Origin: Phyllobacterium endophyticum
GTDB taxonomy: Bacteria > Pseudomonadota > Alphaproteobacteria > Rhizobiales > Rhizobiaceae
Length of the DNA stretch: 64,000 nucleotides
NCBI RefSeq assembly: GCF_003010935.1
Contig: NZ_PGGN01000001.1
Coordinates: forward strand, 1,116,001-1,180,000
Direction of reading: 5' to 3'
The position numbers and the translations under genes are program-made. Shown here piece after piece: positions 24,596 through 33,365 of this stretch (the first letter of the stretch is position 1; each line of letters opens with the position of its first letter). The notes beneath the pieces are model-generated. The model did no database searches. It saw only the letters and a list, made by a program, of their open reading frames with translations, and had not been told where the DNA came from.

Positions 24596-24999
24596 AATAG
24601 TTCCCTACGCCCTTTGATGAGAAGAGTATTTCTCTTCAGGATTTATTTGCGTTTGCGATTCCTGTTCCAATAAGTTCTTTTATTCATTTGCTGCAACGCG
24701 GCTGTAAGCCCCCGCTACCCGTGTTGATTAACAGAGGATTAATGAAAGCCGCGTGACGCGGTCGTGACATGAAAAGCGAGGAATTGTCCTGCGATCCGCA
24801 GGCGATCACGCTGATCCAAGGCGCCGGCTGTCTATTTTATCGTGGAATGACAAGCAAATACCGGCGAAATCACGCGTTGCGTCAATGGCTGGCGCGCGCG
24901 AGTGGCCCGGTTAACCAAGATGCTAAAAATTTAATTAAACAGGCAGCGCCGGCAGCTTGGCGGCCGCGGCGCTGTCAACTCGCATATCATGAAAAGTTC
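24596..24999. promoter_or_regulatory. Leader and promoter region of LuxR-type paralog B
   Basis: About 400 nt between the LuxR-type gene and the DUF1127 gene, both on the minus strand. It contains the direct-repeat operator (24752-24768) and then an untranslated leader of about 135 nt. Upstream of that, toward 25000, I see no gene; a plus-strand frame from 24769 is antisense to DUF1127 and not credible. Confidence 0.5.
24752..24768 (-). promoter_or_regulatory. Direct-repeat operator GTCACG-N6-TCACG, site 2
   Basis: Read on the minus strand, GTCACG and TCACG repeat with an 11-bp period, and exactly 8 nt later comes ATTAAT (24743-24738), a -10-like hexamer. It is the best match in the window to site 1 and serves the paralogous gene. 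Confidence 0.62.
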
Positions 25000-25143
25000 T
25001 TAGACGCAGGCCATCCAGGCGATACGTCGAATGTCGGAGCGTGCGATGCCCAGATCGGCCAGATTACGGTCCGTGCAGGAGCGTAACTCGTGAAGATTCT
25101 GCCTGTACTGGCGATATTGGTGGATACGATTGCGAAGGCTCAT
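25000..25143 (-). CDS. DUF1127 (YjiS-like) small protein
   Basis: 47 aa. The sequence runs MSLRNRIHQYRQYRQNLHEL and continues to DRNLADLGIARSDI and an end in RIAWMACV; the LxxLxDRxLxDLGIxRxDI pattern is the DUF1127 signature, common in alphaproteobacteria. AGGGG lies 7 nt before the ATG. Members of this family of tiny basic proteins have been connected with phosphate and carbon metabolism and RNA turnover in other alphaproteobacteria, but the role here is open. It is divergent from the amidase gene. Confidence 0.88.
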   Translation of the reverse strand: MSLRNRIHQYRQYRQNLHELRSCTDRNLADLGIARSDIRRIAWMACV

Positions 25144-25308
25144 GGTCTTACCCCTTTTATTTGCCCTCCCTGAAAGGAACTATGCGGGAGTTTGCATCGA
25201 TTTAAAAATGCAGATGTTGCAGAGCAGCATTGCCAACCGTGCATAGCGCTGCTCGCCACTTGTCAGCTGTCGCAGCAGGGCTTTTCATCGATATGGACTT
25301 ACGGCTAT

Positions 25309-26661
25309 ATGACTGGTCATCGAAGCCTTCGATCTGTCCAGGAATCACCATTGTCACAGCCGATAACGCCCGTCCGAGACAGGCTAGAGGAACAACTGGC
25401 GCGTTTGTCCGCGCGCAATGGTGATGAGCGCGTATTCGTTAAGATCTATAGAGAGAACGCTCGTCTGGAGGCAGATGCGGCCGATCGGCGTCTGCGCGAA
25501 GGTGCATCGCGTGGACCACTCGACGGACGGATTGTGTCCATCAAGGATCTTTTCGACGTTGCCGGCGAACCGACCCTGGCTGGTTCCATCATCCGGCGCT
25601 CGGCCAAGCCCGCAATCTCCGACGCCGTCATTGTAAAAAGATTGCGTGATGCGGGAGCAGTGATCATTGGCAAGACGATCATGACTGAATTCGCCTTCAC
25701 CGCCGTCGGGCTGAATCCCCATTACCCCACAGCCTCGAACGCCGTTGCTCCGGGTCGTGTGGCGGGCGGATCTTCGACCGGCGCTGCAATTGCGGTTGCG
25801 GAGGGCACCAGCGACATATCCATCGGATCTGATACTGGAGGCTCCGTTCGCATACCGGCAGCGCTGAATGGCATAGTCGGGTTTAAACCGACGGCCAAGC
25901 GTGTACCGAAGCAAGGCGCATTCCCGTTGTCGCCAAGCCTCGACTCTATCGGCCCTTTGGCCCGGTCGGTCCATGATTGCGCCATCGCCGATGCCGCGAT
26001 GGCTGGGGAAGCGATCACATACGAAAAACCAGCATCGTTGCATAGCCTTCGCATAGGTGTCCCCCATGGGCACTTGTTGACGCAAATGGAGAAACCGATT
26101 GCCGCCGCCTTCGCTCGCGCGCTGCAGGTGGGCGCGGATGCGGGAGCGGTGATAGTTGACTTTGCTATGGACGATCTCATCGAGGCTTTGGCCGATGCGA
26201 CGGCGATCGGTTCGATCGCCGGTATCGAAGGAAGCCGCGTTCATGCCCAATGGTTGCACGACGAGACACTCGATATCGATCAGCGCGTCCAGCGCCCTCT
26301 TCTGCGCCGGCTCGGAGTATCCGAGTCCGATTACATCGCACTGATGCAAAAACGCCAGACGCTGATGCGGGAAATGGACCGGCGTATCGCCGGAATCGAC
26401 GTCCTTGCCTTGCCGGCAACACCGATTGCGGCGCCGACCCTGGAATCGGTGAGCGGCGACGAAACGGCTTACAAACAGGCGGAAGCGCTGCTTCTGCGCA
26501 ACACGCAGATCGCCAACCAATTCGATCTCCCCGCAATCACGCTGCCTATGCCAGGGCTGGCTTTACCGGGCGGGCTGATGCTCATGGCGCAGCATGGTGC
26601 AGATCGCCGGCTGCTCTCCATGGCGCTTTCCATGGAAGAATTTCTATCGAAAGCCATATAA
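25309..26661 (+). CDS. Amidase (amidase-signature family)
   Basis: 450 aa with the start at 25309. The Ser-cisSer-Lys catalytic triad is visible: Lys in VSIKDLFDV, the cis-Ser in AGGSSTGAAIAV and the nucleophile region GSDTGGSVRIPAALNG, followed by GFKPTAKRVP. It hydrolyses a carboxamide; the substrate is unknown and it could equally be annotated as a GatA-like or hydantoinase-type relative. The start is uncertain: a TTG at 25192 gives a 39-residue extension without family character, and the ATG at 25309 has only a weak GGAC upstream. It lies 63 nt before the Dabb gene. Confidence 0.88.
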   Translation: MTGHRSLRSVQESPLSQPITPVRDRLEEQLARLSARNGDERVFVKIYRENARLEADAADRRLREGASRGPLDGRIVSIKDLFDVAGEPTLAGSIIRRSAKPAISDAVIVKRLRDAGAVIIGKTIMTEFAFTAVGLNPHYPTASNAVAPGRVAGGSSTGAAIAVAEGTSDISIGSDTGGSVRIPAALNGIVGFKPTAKRVPKQGAFPLSPSLDSIGPLARSVHDCAIADAAMAGEAITYEKPASLHSLRIGVPHGHLLTQMEKPIAAAFARALQVGADAGAVIVDFAMDDLIEALADATAIGSIAGIEGSRVHAQWLHDETLDIDQRVQRPLLRRLGVSESDYIALMQKRQTLMREMDRRIAGIDVLALPATPIAAPTLESVSGDETAYKQAEALLLRNTQIANQFDLPAITLPMPGLALPGGLMLMAQHGADRRLLSMALSMEEFLSKAI

Positions 26662-26723
26662 TCGTGGCATATGCGAACTGTTAAATCCTTCAGTATGTGC
26701 ATCTTTGAGAGAAAGTTCGATTC

Positions 26724-27035
26724 ATGATCCGGCACTGCGTGTTTCTCCGATTTCGTGACGAGGTGCCATCGTCGGTGCGCCTCTCCATCTATGGCGATCT
26801 TGAAATCCTGTGCGCAAAGCTGCCGGGGGCGCTGATGATCAAGTGGGGTCCGAATGTCAGCCCCGAAGAAGGCATGGACAAGGGATATTCTGAAGGCTTC
26901 ATTCTGGATTTTGACGATGCCGCGGCGCGGGACGCCTATCTCGTCCATGGCGAACATCAGGCGATTGCAGGACGAATCGTTTCCTCGACTGTAGATGGCA
27001 CCAACGGTGTTTTTGTCTTTGATATGGAAGTTTGA
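26724..27035 (+). CDS. Dabb (stress-responsive A/B barrel) protein
   Basis: 103 aa single-domain protein. IRHCVFLRFRDEVPSSVR with the conserved His, YGDLEILCAKLPGALMIKWG and DKGYSEGFILDFDDAAARD are typical of the dimeric alpha-beta barrel (Dabb) family. Members range from plant stress proteins to polyketide cyclases; in bacteria most are of unknown role. It ends 4 nt before the glycerate kinase start and is probably co-transcribed with it and the amidase. Confidence 0.85.
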   Translation: MIRHCVFLRFRDEVPSSVRLSIYGDLEILCAKLPGALMIKWGPNVSPEEGMDKGYSEGFILDFDDAAARDAYLVHGEHQAIAGRIVSSTVDGTNGVFVFDMEV

Positions 27036-27039
27036 ACAA

Positions 27040-28311
27040 ATGGGAGACAAGGAATTTTTCACAAGGCTTTTCAAAGCTGCCATTCAAGCAGCTGATCCGG
27101 AACGGATTGTTGCGGCGCACCTTCCATCCAAGCCAAAGGGCCGCACAATCGTCATCGGCGCGGGCAAGGGCTCGGCACAGATGGCAAGCGCCTTCGAGAA
27201 AGCCTGGTCTGCCAAATATGGAGAGGCGCCGCTGGAAGGTCTGGTTGTCACACGATACGGGTTCGGAGCACCGTGCGAATACATAGAGATCATCGAAGCA
27301 TCGCATCCGGTTCCCGATGCTGCGGGTCTCGTCGCATCGAAGCGCCTGCTCGAAACAGTGTCTGGGCTGACGCAAGACGACCTTGTGGTTGCCTTGATTT
27401 CAGGCGGCGGTTCTGCGCTGTTGCCATCCCCGCCGCGTGGCATGACACTGGAGGATGAAATCACCGTAAATAAACTGCTCCTCGCGTCAGGCGCGCCAAT
27501 AGCCGCCATGAATGCAGTACGCAAACACCTTTCGACCATAAAGGGCGGGCGGCTAGCGGCTGCAGCCTATCCTGCGCAGGTCTATTCGTTGATCGTCTCC
27601 GATATCCCCGGCGACAATCCGGCCTACGTTGCATCCGGACCCACTGTGGCTGATGAAACGACGCGGGAGGATGCCTTGAAGATAGTCGAGCGCTACGATC
27701 TCGAACTTCCCGCGGCCGCGCTAGCCCATCTGCATTCGGGAAACGCCGACGCGCCAAAACCTTCCGACGCAGTATTTGCCAGCCACGAACATCGCGTGAT
27801 CGCCTCGGCGGGAGTGTCACTAGAAGCTGCCGCCAAGGAAGCCCGCAGCATGGGGGTCGAAGCAGTTATTCTTTCCGATGCGGTCGAGGGGGAGGCGCGT
27901 GAAGTGGCCCACGTCCACGCTGCGTTGGCAAAGCATGTTCTGGCCAGGAATCAGCCGTTCAGGAAACCTGTGGTCATTCTGTCGGGCGGAGAGACGACGG
28001 TGACGGTTCGCGGCAAGGGAAAAGGCGGTCGCAACAGTGAGTTCCTGCTCTCACTTGCTGTCGATATAGACGGGGCAGAAGGCATCGCTGCTTTCGCCGC
28101 CGATACGGATGGTATTGACGGGTCGGAAGACAATGCCGGCGCCTTTGCCGACAGCACGAGCGTCGGGCGCTTGTTCGCCAAAGGACATGATGCCTCGGCC
28201 CACCTCAACCGCAATGATGCCTGGACCGCCTTTGCCGCTATCGATGATTTGTTCGTTCCCGGCCCTACTGGGACCAACGTCAACGATCTGCGCGCCATCC
28301 TCGTTCGCTGA
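27040..28311 (+). CDS. Glycerate 2-kinase (GckA/TtuD-like, DUF4147/MOFRL)
   Basis: 423 aa. N-terminal DUF4147 domain with IVIGAGKGSAQMA (Rossmann-like) and LISGGGSALLPSP; C-terminal MOFRL domain with ILSGGETTVTV, GKGGRNSEFLLSLA and GTNVNDL. The family phosphorylates glycerate to 2-phosphoglycerate in tartrate, glyoxylate or serine-cycle use; older annotations call it hydroxypyruvate reductase. The start at 27040 is chosen because it follows the Dabb stop directly and gives the family N-terminus; an upstream in-frame start would overlap the Dabb gene. Confidence 0.93.
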   Translation: MGDKEFFTRLFKAAIQAADPERIVAAHLPSKPKGRTIVIGAGKGSAQMASAFEKAWSAKYGEAPLEGLVVTRYGFGAPCEYIEIIEASHPVPDAAGLVASKRLLETVSGLTQDDLVVALISGGGSALLPSPPRGMTLEDEITVNKLLLASGAPIAAMNAVRKHLSTIKGGRLAAAAYPAQVYSLIVSDIPGDNPAYVASGPTVADETTREDALKIVERYDLELPAAALAHLHSGNADAPKPSDAVFASHEHRVIASAGVSLEAAAKEARSMGVEAVILSDAVEGEAREVAHVHAALAKHVLARNQPFRKPVVILSGGETTVTVRGKGKGGRNSEFLLSLAVDIDGAEGIAAFAADTDGIDGSEDNAGAFADSTSVGRLFAKGHDASAHLNRNDAWTAFAAIDDLFVPGPTGTNVNDLRAILVR

Positions 28312-28435
28312 ACATGGTTGACGCTTAATCGCCATCTTTGAGTGCTCAACAGGTGCCGATTCTAGCCAGCGTCATCGCTGACTGTCATTTAAAGGCTGCT
28401 CGCGACTGGCGCAGTCTATACAAAAGGAAAGACGT

Positions 28436-28657
28436 ATGCGGTTAGCTCTGTCCATGGTCACCCTGTCGCTGTTGATTATTTCAGGCTGTACTACGGCACC
28501 GAAAGCCACGGCCCCCGCAGGCCCGTCGCCGGCCAAAGACACGCATTTTGTACCGCCGCCCAAGTCCTTGACCCAGCGCGCCACGCCTTCAAAAGAACCA
28601 GCTATGGGAGACACCGCCGCTTCGGCGGCGTCGACCAAACCTGTGGCCGCTCAATGA
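28436..28657 (+). CDS. Small lipoprotein
   Basis: 73 aa. Signal peptide MRLALSMVTLSLLIISGC ends with a lipobox (LIISGC, Cys at 18), so the mature protein of about 56 residues is lipid-anchored. The rest is Pro/Ala/Thr-rich and probably disordered (KATAPAGPSPAK, VPPPKSL). AAAGGA precedes the ATG. No family recognised. Confidence 0.75.
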   Translation: MRLALSMVTLSLLIISGCTTAPKATAPAGPSPAKDTHFVPPPKSLTQRATPSKEPAMGDTAASAASTKPVAAQ

Positions 28658-28979
28658 TCGAATAACCCACATGCCCATTATTGGCTGAGCGCCGCTCGCA
28701 CGTACACCCGCTGGCGGCGTCTCGCGTTCTTGACTCACATCTGAAAGGTTCTGAGGTACCGAAAACAACAAAACCCACCGCGGGAGGAGGTGCGGTGGGT
28801 TTCGTTGGTCTTGGAGGGTCTTCTGGGAGGAGAAGAGACCGTCCGTTTCGACAGGGCCGGGAGGAGGTGGCGCTGTCGAAAATTCCTGATCTCAAGATAA
28901 CTCAACTAGCCTGATTTAATACAGCTAATATTGCATAGCAGCATTGCGTCTTGTGCAATGCAGCATGACGTGAGTGCGC
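28658..28979. other. Intergenic region with terminator
   Basis: No credible gene. It holds the terminator at 28771-28802 and leads into the direct-repeat operator at 28980. The sequence between 28930 and 28965 contains repeated GCA/TGCA units. Confidence 0.45.
28771..28802. terminator. Intrinsic terminator
   Basis: 11-bp perfect stem AAACCCACCGC / GCGGTGGGTTT with a 10-nt loop, T-rich on both sides. It lies about 110 nt past the small lipoprotein gene. Confidence 0.75.
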
Positions 28980-28996
28980 GTCACGCTTCAATCACG
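28980..28996 (+). promoter_or_regulatory. Direct-repeat operator GTCACG-N6-TCACG, site 4
   Basis: GTCACG at 28980 and TCACG at 28992 with an 11-bp period; 8 nt later ACTAAA (29005-29010) is a -10-like hexamer. It lies 105 nt before the ATG of a small secreted protein. Confidence 0.6.
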
Positions 28997-29101
28997 CCTA
29001 CTTGACTAAACCTCAGGAACGGAAGCAGTCCCCATCCGTTAATAATCAATGAACGAGGCGCACTGCGCCAGATTCGGGCATGATTGGGAAGGGGCAGGAG
29101 A

Positions 29102-29461
29102 ATGCGCTTCTATAAATCATCAATATTCGTTTTGGCCGCAGCGATAGCTGCATCAACAACTGGAATCACGACCGCTCAGGCGTTCAGCATCAAAGAACAG
29201 GTGTATGCGCCGGACGAAGTTAATGAAGTCAGCAACAGGAAGTTCGAGCAGGCTGCTTTATTGGAGGCCCGCGCATATATTTGCGGAACTGACGAAGCCA
29301 GTGAAGCGGCGATGAGAGCCGGAATGCAGGAAACCGGAGTGCCTGAGGACACAGCTATAGAAATTGTATCGGACCTTGCTTCTGGCCTCATCGACAAGGC
29401 GGAAGCATCCGGCTCAAAAGAAATATGCGGAAAAGCGCGCGTGCAACTTTCCGGGTATTGA
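29102..29461 (+). CDS. Small secreted protein with two cysteines
   Basis: 119 aa. A Sec signal peptide (MRFYKSSIFVLAAAIAAS then TTAQAF, cleavage near 29) precedes a mature part of about 90 residues, helical and acidic, with two Cys (in YICGTDEA and KEICGKAR) that could form a disulfide. GGGGCAGGAG lies just before the ATG at 29102. It is predicted periplasmic or secreted. No family recognised. A direct-repeat operator like those before the two LuxR-type paralogs lies upstream, so it may belong to the same regulon. Confidence 0.78.
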   Translation: MRFYKSSIFVLAAAIAASTTGITTAQAFSIKEQVYAPDEVNEVSNRKFEQAALLEARAYICGTDEASEAAMRAGMQETGVPEDTAIEIVSDLASGLIDKAEASGSKEICGKARVQLSGY

Positions 29462-29798
29462 GACTATAATTCGATAGTCGCACAAAATATATAGTGTATT
29501 CATCGCTTTGCCAGACAGTAAATAGAATTTTAAGAAAATTCTATGAGTTCAGTGAAGTATTCACGAACAATTGTATGAATTTTGGGGCTTTTCAACGCGA
29601 GTATTTTGAGATTAATGGTTTATGTAGGTCGTGAATCAACCAACAAATGCCGCTTAACCACTGTTGCAAATCTCCCGAAAACCTCGGGGAAGATTGTTGA
29701 CCGGCAGGGTAGTGGCATGGCTTTGGGCATTTCAGCTGAGAATATAACGAGTGGGATTCAACCCACTATTGCGGTTCGCGGGGCATGGAGAGAACAGC
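29462..29798. other. Intergenic A+T-rich region with perfect inverted repeat
   Basis: 337 nt without a credible gene. TAGAATTTT-AAG-AAAATTCTA (29523-29543) is a perfect 9-bp inverted repeat, too A+T-rich for a strong terminator; it may be an operator or a weak terminator of the secreted-protein gene. Confidence 0.4.
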
Positions 29799-30002
29799 AT
29801 GAACAAGAAAGCACGAACACTCGAAATCCTGAAAACTGAACTTTCGAAATTGTGCACGCTTGCCGATGATGAGGGTTTCGAGATGATCGCCTATTTCATC
29901 GAGACCGCGATCCGGGAGTCCGATGAACAATTGTCTCAGGAAACGCGCGCCGTCGTCGGCATGGAACTGCGTCTTGCATCGTCCGGCCCCGGACATCCCT
30001 GA
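29799..30002 (+). CDS. Small hypothetical protein
   Basis: 67 aa, helical and acidic: KARTLEILKTELSKLCTLAD, then EMIAYFIETAIRESDEQL. GGAGAG sits 6 nt before the ATG at 29799, a good ribosome-binding site, and the composition is protein-like. It resembles small rhizobial proteins of unknown function. No membrane segment. It lies 96 nt before the flavin monooxygenase gene on the same strand. Confidence 0.72.
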   Translation: MNKKARTLEILKTELSKLCTLADDEGFEMIAYFIETAIRESDEQLSQETRAVVGMELRLASSGPGHP

Positions 30003-30098
30003 CATCCTGCACCTTCCTTCAACCAAGCTTCAAAATTTGTGAATCACCAAAAGGCGCGCCATCATTGTTCGCACCCGTTGATCACCTATATCTAGCGA

Positions 30099-31118
30099 AT
30101 GACCCCAATATCCGTCCTTGACCTCTCACCGATTGTCGCTGGCAGCGATGCCGCTCAGTCACTTCGCAATTCGCTGGACCTGGCGCAGAATGCCGAGCGC
30201 CTCGGCTATAATCGCCTCTGGCTTGCCGAGCATCACAGCATGCGGGGAATCGCCAGCGCTGCGACCGCTGTTGTGATCGCACATGTTGCGTCCGGTACGT
30301 CTAAAATCCGGCTTGGTGCCGGCGGAATCATGCTGCCGAATCACTCGCCGCTCATGGTCGCGGAAGCCTTTGGCACATTGGCCTCCTTGCACCCGGGGCG
30401 CATTGACCTGGGTGTCGGGCGCGCACCTGGCACAGATCAGATCACGGCACAGGCGCTGCGTCGCAACCTTGATCAGGATATCAATGGCTTCCCGCAGGAT
30501 GTCGTCGAGTTGATGAGCTATTTCCGTGATCCGCAGCCGGGGCAGCGCGTCATTGCAGTCCCCGGTGCCGGAACCAACGTTCCGGTGTGGATACTGGGCT
30601 CCAGTCTCTTTGGAGCGCAGCTTGCCGCCGCTCTCGGCTTGCCCTACGCCTTTGCGTCGCACTTCGCTCCGGCGGAGATGGAGCGGGCAATCGAGCTCTA
30701 TCGCGCCAGGTTTGAACCTTCCGAATATCTTGACAAGCCTTACGTCATGCTCGGCCTCAATGTCTTCGCCGCGGATACCGACGATGAAGCGCGGCTGTTG
30801 CAAACCTCGCAGCAGCAGGCCTTTGTCAATCTGCGCACCGGCAATCCAGGACCATTACCCCCGCCTGTCAGAGGTTATGAAGAGACGCTGGACCTTCACG
30901 CAAAGGCGATTTTGCGCCAGGCACTGTCGTGCTCGGTGGTTGGCTCACCCGAAACGGTGAAAGCCGGGGTCGAGGATTTCATCCTGCGCACGGGAGCAGA
31001 TGAGATCATGGTCACCGGCCAGATCTTCGATCACCCTGCGAGAATTAGATCCTATAAGATTCTTGCCGACGTCTTGATCAGTCAGCCTGAATCGGCGCCG
31101 CTAAGCCGCCTGGCGTAA
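30099..31118 (+). CDS. LLM-class flavin-dependent oxidoreductase (luciferase-like)
   Basis: 339 aa TIM-barrel of the bacterial luciferase family, MsnO8-like subgroup. [17 protein letters not shown] at the N-terminus, [35 protein letters not shown] and [16 protein letters not shown] are diagnostic. It uses reduced flavin and oxygen on an unknown substrate. The ribosome-binding site is weak. Its 3' end overlaps the convergent ureG by 18 nt, with no terminator between. Confidence 0.9.
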   Translation: MTPISVLDLSPIVAGSDAAQSLRNSLDLAQNAERLGYNRLWLAEHHSMRGIASAATAVVIAHVASGTSKIRLGAGGIMLPNHSPLMVAEAFGTLASLHPGRIDLGVGRAPGTDQITAQALRRNLDQDINGFPQDVVELMSYFRDPQPGQRVIAVPGAGTNVPVWILGSSLFGAQLAAALGLPYAFASHFAPAEMERAIELYRARFEPSEYLDKPYVMLGLNVFAADTDDEARLLQTSQQQAFVNLRTGNPGPLPPPVRGYEETLDLHAKAILRQALSCSVVGSPETVKAGVEDFILRTGADEIMVTGQIFDHPARIRSYKILADVLISQPESAPLSRLA

Positions 31119-31724
31119 CCCTCCCGCCGCCTCGATGAAGGAGATTACTTCGTCGAGGCCGTTCCGTCGCAGCATGTCGGTGAATATATAGGGTTTGGGT
31201 CCGCGTTGTACCCTTGTGTCGGCGTCCATCACGTCCAGATCGGCTCCTACATAGGGCGCGAGGTCTTTCTTGTTGATGATCAGCAAGTCGGACCGCGTGA
31301 TCCCCGGGCCACCCTTGCGCGGTATTTTTTCGCCCTGGCATACCGAAATGACATAGATCGTCAAGTCGGCGAGATCAGGCGAAAATGTCGCCGCTAGGTT
31401 GTCGCCGCCCGATTCGATGAACACAATGTCCAGATCCGGGTGACGTTTGTTCATCTCGGAAATGGCTTGCAGGTTGATAGTTGCGTCCTCGCGGATCGCC
31501 GTGTGCGGGCAGCCGCCGGTTTCGACACCCATGATGCGATCTTCGGGCAGCGCCTGGAGCCTGTTGAGGATAAGCGCATCTTCCTTGGTATAGATGTCAT
31601 TGGTCACGACCGCGATGGAATAGCGGTGACGCAGCGCCTTGCACAGCATCTCGGTGACGGTCGTCTTGCCGGAGCCCACCGGTCCGCCAATGCCGATGCG
31701 AAGCGGTCCGTTTTGCGAAATCAT
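31101..31724 (-). CDS. ureG: Urease accessory GTPase UreG
   Basis: 207 aa. SIMIBI-class GTPase that powers nickel delivery to apo-urease. P-loop [11 protein letters not shown] near residue 13, [27 protein letters not shown] with the nickel-binding Cys-Pro-His, [15 protein letters not shown], and the guanine-specificity NKKDLA. Last gene of the urease operon; it overlaps ureF by 4 nt. Confidence 0.97.
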   Translation of the reverse strand: MISQNGPLRIGIGGPVGSGKTTVTEMLCKALRHRYSIAVVTNDIYTKEDALILNRLQALPEDRIMGVETGGCPHTAIREDATINLQAISEMNKRHPDLDIVFIESGGDNLAATFSPDLADLTIYVISVCQGEKIPRKGGPGITRSDLLIINKKDLAPYVGADLDVMDADTRVQRGPKPYIFTDMLRRNGLDEVISFIEAAGGLRQAA

Positions 31725-32380
31725 GAGCGAAATACCCTCGAATATTGTGTTTCATGTTGCATGGCCATGATGTCGGAGATGATGGCGGCCGAACCGAGAT
31801 CATCCAGGCTTGAGCTCATTGCACGCTCTGCCACGTCAAGAATATCCTTTTCGACAGCCGCCATCAGCGATACGCCATGACTTTGCCCAAGCGGTACCAG
31901 GCGAACGGCACCTTGTATGAGGTTGGACAGCATTGCATGCAGGAAGGCTGACAAAGCGGGCTGACAGGCAATGCCGTTCTGAGCGGCAACCATGGCGACG
32001 GCGACAGGATAGGCCATCTCCTTGATGGATTTGCTATTCGCGTGGCCCCAATGTCCAATAGCTTGCAGGAAAGCACTACCCTGCAGCATTGTCTCCATAT
32101 GCCGCTCTTTCGAACCTGCCATGGCCTGCGCGAGCTCCGACGTGTCGAGGCAGTCGATGCCGTGCGTGGTGTTCCGCCAAGTCTCGGCGAACAAGACCGC
32201 GTCATTCCAGAGGGAGCCGTGGCTGAGCAAATCCTCGAGCCAGAGCTGCAATGACACCTTGTCACCGATCACGCCGTCATGCACCGCGCGTTCTATGCCA
32301 TGGCTATAGGAGAATGCCCCCACGGGAAAAGCCGGAGAAAGCCAGGTCATCAGGCGAAGCAGGGCGGTGTTGTTATCCAT
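31721..32380 (-). CDS. ureF: Urease accessory protein UreF
   Basis: 219 aa with the chosen start. [20 protein letters not shown] at the N-terminus is the UreF signature; the rest is all-helical. UreF bridges UreD and UreG in the nickel-insertion complex. The ATG at 32380 (start [10 protein letters not shown]) is preferred; longer in-frame starts would encode Met/Ile-rich residues antisense to nothing useful and overlap the His-rich end of ureE more deeply. Overlap with ureE is 8 nt, with ureG 4 nt. Confidence 0.94.
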   Translation of the reverse strand: MDNNTALLRLMTWLSPAFPVGAFSYSHGIERAVHDGVIGDKVSLQLWLEDLLSHGSLWNDAVLFAETWRNTTHGIDCLDTSELAQAMAGSKERHMETMLQGSAFLQAIGHWGHANSKSIKEMAYPVAVAMVAAQNGIACQPALSAFLHAMLSNLIQGAVRLVPLGQSHGVSLMAAVEKDILDVAERAMSSSLDDLGSAAIISDIMAMQHETQYSRVFRS

Positions 32381-32843
32381 GATGATGATCATGGGCATGC
32401 GAGTGCCCATGCCCGCCATGATATGCCCCATGCAGCGGATGGAACGGTGCGTTGATCTCGGTGACTTTTGCTCCGAGACCTTCGAGCATCGCCTTGATTA
32501 CGTGATCGCGCAGGATCAGGATCCGGTTTTCTTCGAGCTGCGCGGGCAGGTGACGGTTCCCGAGATGCCAGGCAAGTTCCGAGAGATGCCGGCCATCCCG
32601 CGGCGTGATCTCATAAAGCGCTTCGGTCGCCGCGATTATCTCGGCCAGCCTTCCATCCTCCAGTACAAGCACGTCGCCATGCTCGAAGGCGATAGCCTCG
32701 GGTAGATCGACAAGGATATGTTCGCCCTCTGACAGGATCAGCACCTTGCGCCGTAGATGCCGCTCGTCATGCGCCAGTACGATATGGTCGAAGGGCGTTC
32801 CCTGATAATGTCCCGCGTGGGCATGGTTCGTGACGCGCCTCAT
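32373..32843 (-). CDS. ureE: Urease accessory metallochaperone UreE
   Basis: 156 aa. N-terminal UreE domain ([40 protein letters not shown]) and a C-terminal peptide-binding/nickel domain with [14 protein letters not shown] carrying the metal-binding His. The tail [15 protein letters not shown] is a typical nickel-storing His-rich end. It donates Ni to the UreG/UreF/UreD complex. Its start overlaps the DinB gene by 4 nt. Confidence 0.96.
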   Translation of the reverse strand: MRRVTNHAHAGHYQGTPFDHIVLAHDERHLRRKVLILSEGEHILVDLPEAIAFEHGDVLVLEDGRLAEIIAATEALYEITPRDGRHLSELAWHLGNRHLPAQLEENRILILRDHVIKAMLEGLGAKVTEINAPFHPLHGAYHGGHGHSHAHDHHHG

Positions 32844-33355
32844 TGGTTTTCGCCCTCTGGACTGAAATCATCGTTCATGCACAAAAAGAAATCGATGGGC
32901 GGGGCGTCTCCAGTAAGCTGCGACAACAGGGTGTGGACTTGGCCGCGGTGGTGCGTCTGGTGGTTGAATATCTGCGTAAGGCAGCGATCAAATGTAGACG
33001 TGTAGGGCTGGCCTTCCATCGTCACCCAGCTGAAGATACCCACTATTGTGCTTTCATCCAATGCATCGACCGCTTCGATCAGGTGATCGTCACAGGTGGC
33101 CCGCGCCTTCCGCAGAGCATCCAGATTATCGTGCAGGATGACGTTGGGGGACGGCGGAACGTAAGGCTCTCCTGTCAGGCGCCCTAACCACAATTTGTCG
33201 ATCGCAAGGAGATGGTTGAGCGTGCCATGCACCGACTTGAAGTAAGCACGCCGGTCCGCAAAGTAGTCCTCGGCGTCCAGCGCCGCGGCTGCTTCGTAGA
33301 TCCGCCCGTTGGCCCATTTGTTATAGCGGGCAAGCCGCTTGAAATGATCCTTCAT
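32840..33355 (-). CDS. DinB family protein inside the urease operon
   Basis: 171 aa four-helix-bundle protein. Family features: [19 protein letters not shown] at the N-terminus, [20 protein letters not shown] with the first metal His, and [20 protein letters not shown] with the paired metal His residues. DinB/YfiT proteins are putative metal-dependent hydrolases or thiol transferases; none is known as a urease factor. It lies 10 nt after ureC and overlaps ureE by 4 nt, so it is translated with the operon. Confidence 0.92.
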   Translation of the reverse strand: MKDHFKRLARYNKWANGRIYEAAAALDAEDYFADRRAYFKSVHGTLNHLLAIDKLWLGRLTGEPYVPPSPNVILHDNLDALRKARATCDDHLIEAVDALDESTIVGIFSWVTMEGQPYTSTFDRCLTQIFNHQTHHRGQVHTLLSQLTGDAPPIDFFLCMNDDFSPEGENQ

Positions 33356-33365
33356 CCCACCGCAC

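Noticed and set aside
24769-25086. Plus-strand frame of 105 codons
   Set aside because: Antisense to the DUF1127 gene, no ribosome-binding site, no protein-like pattern.
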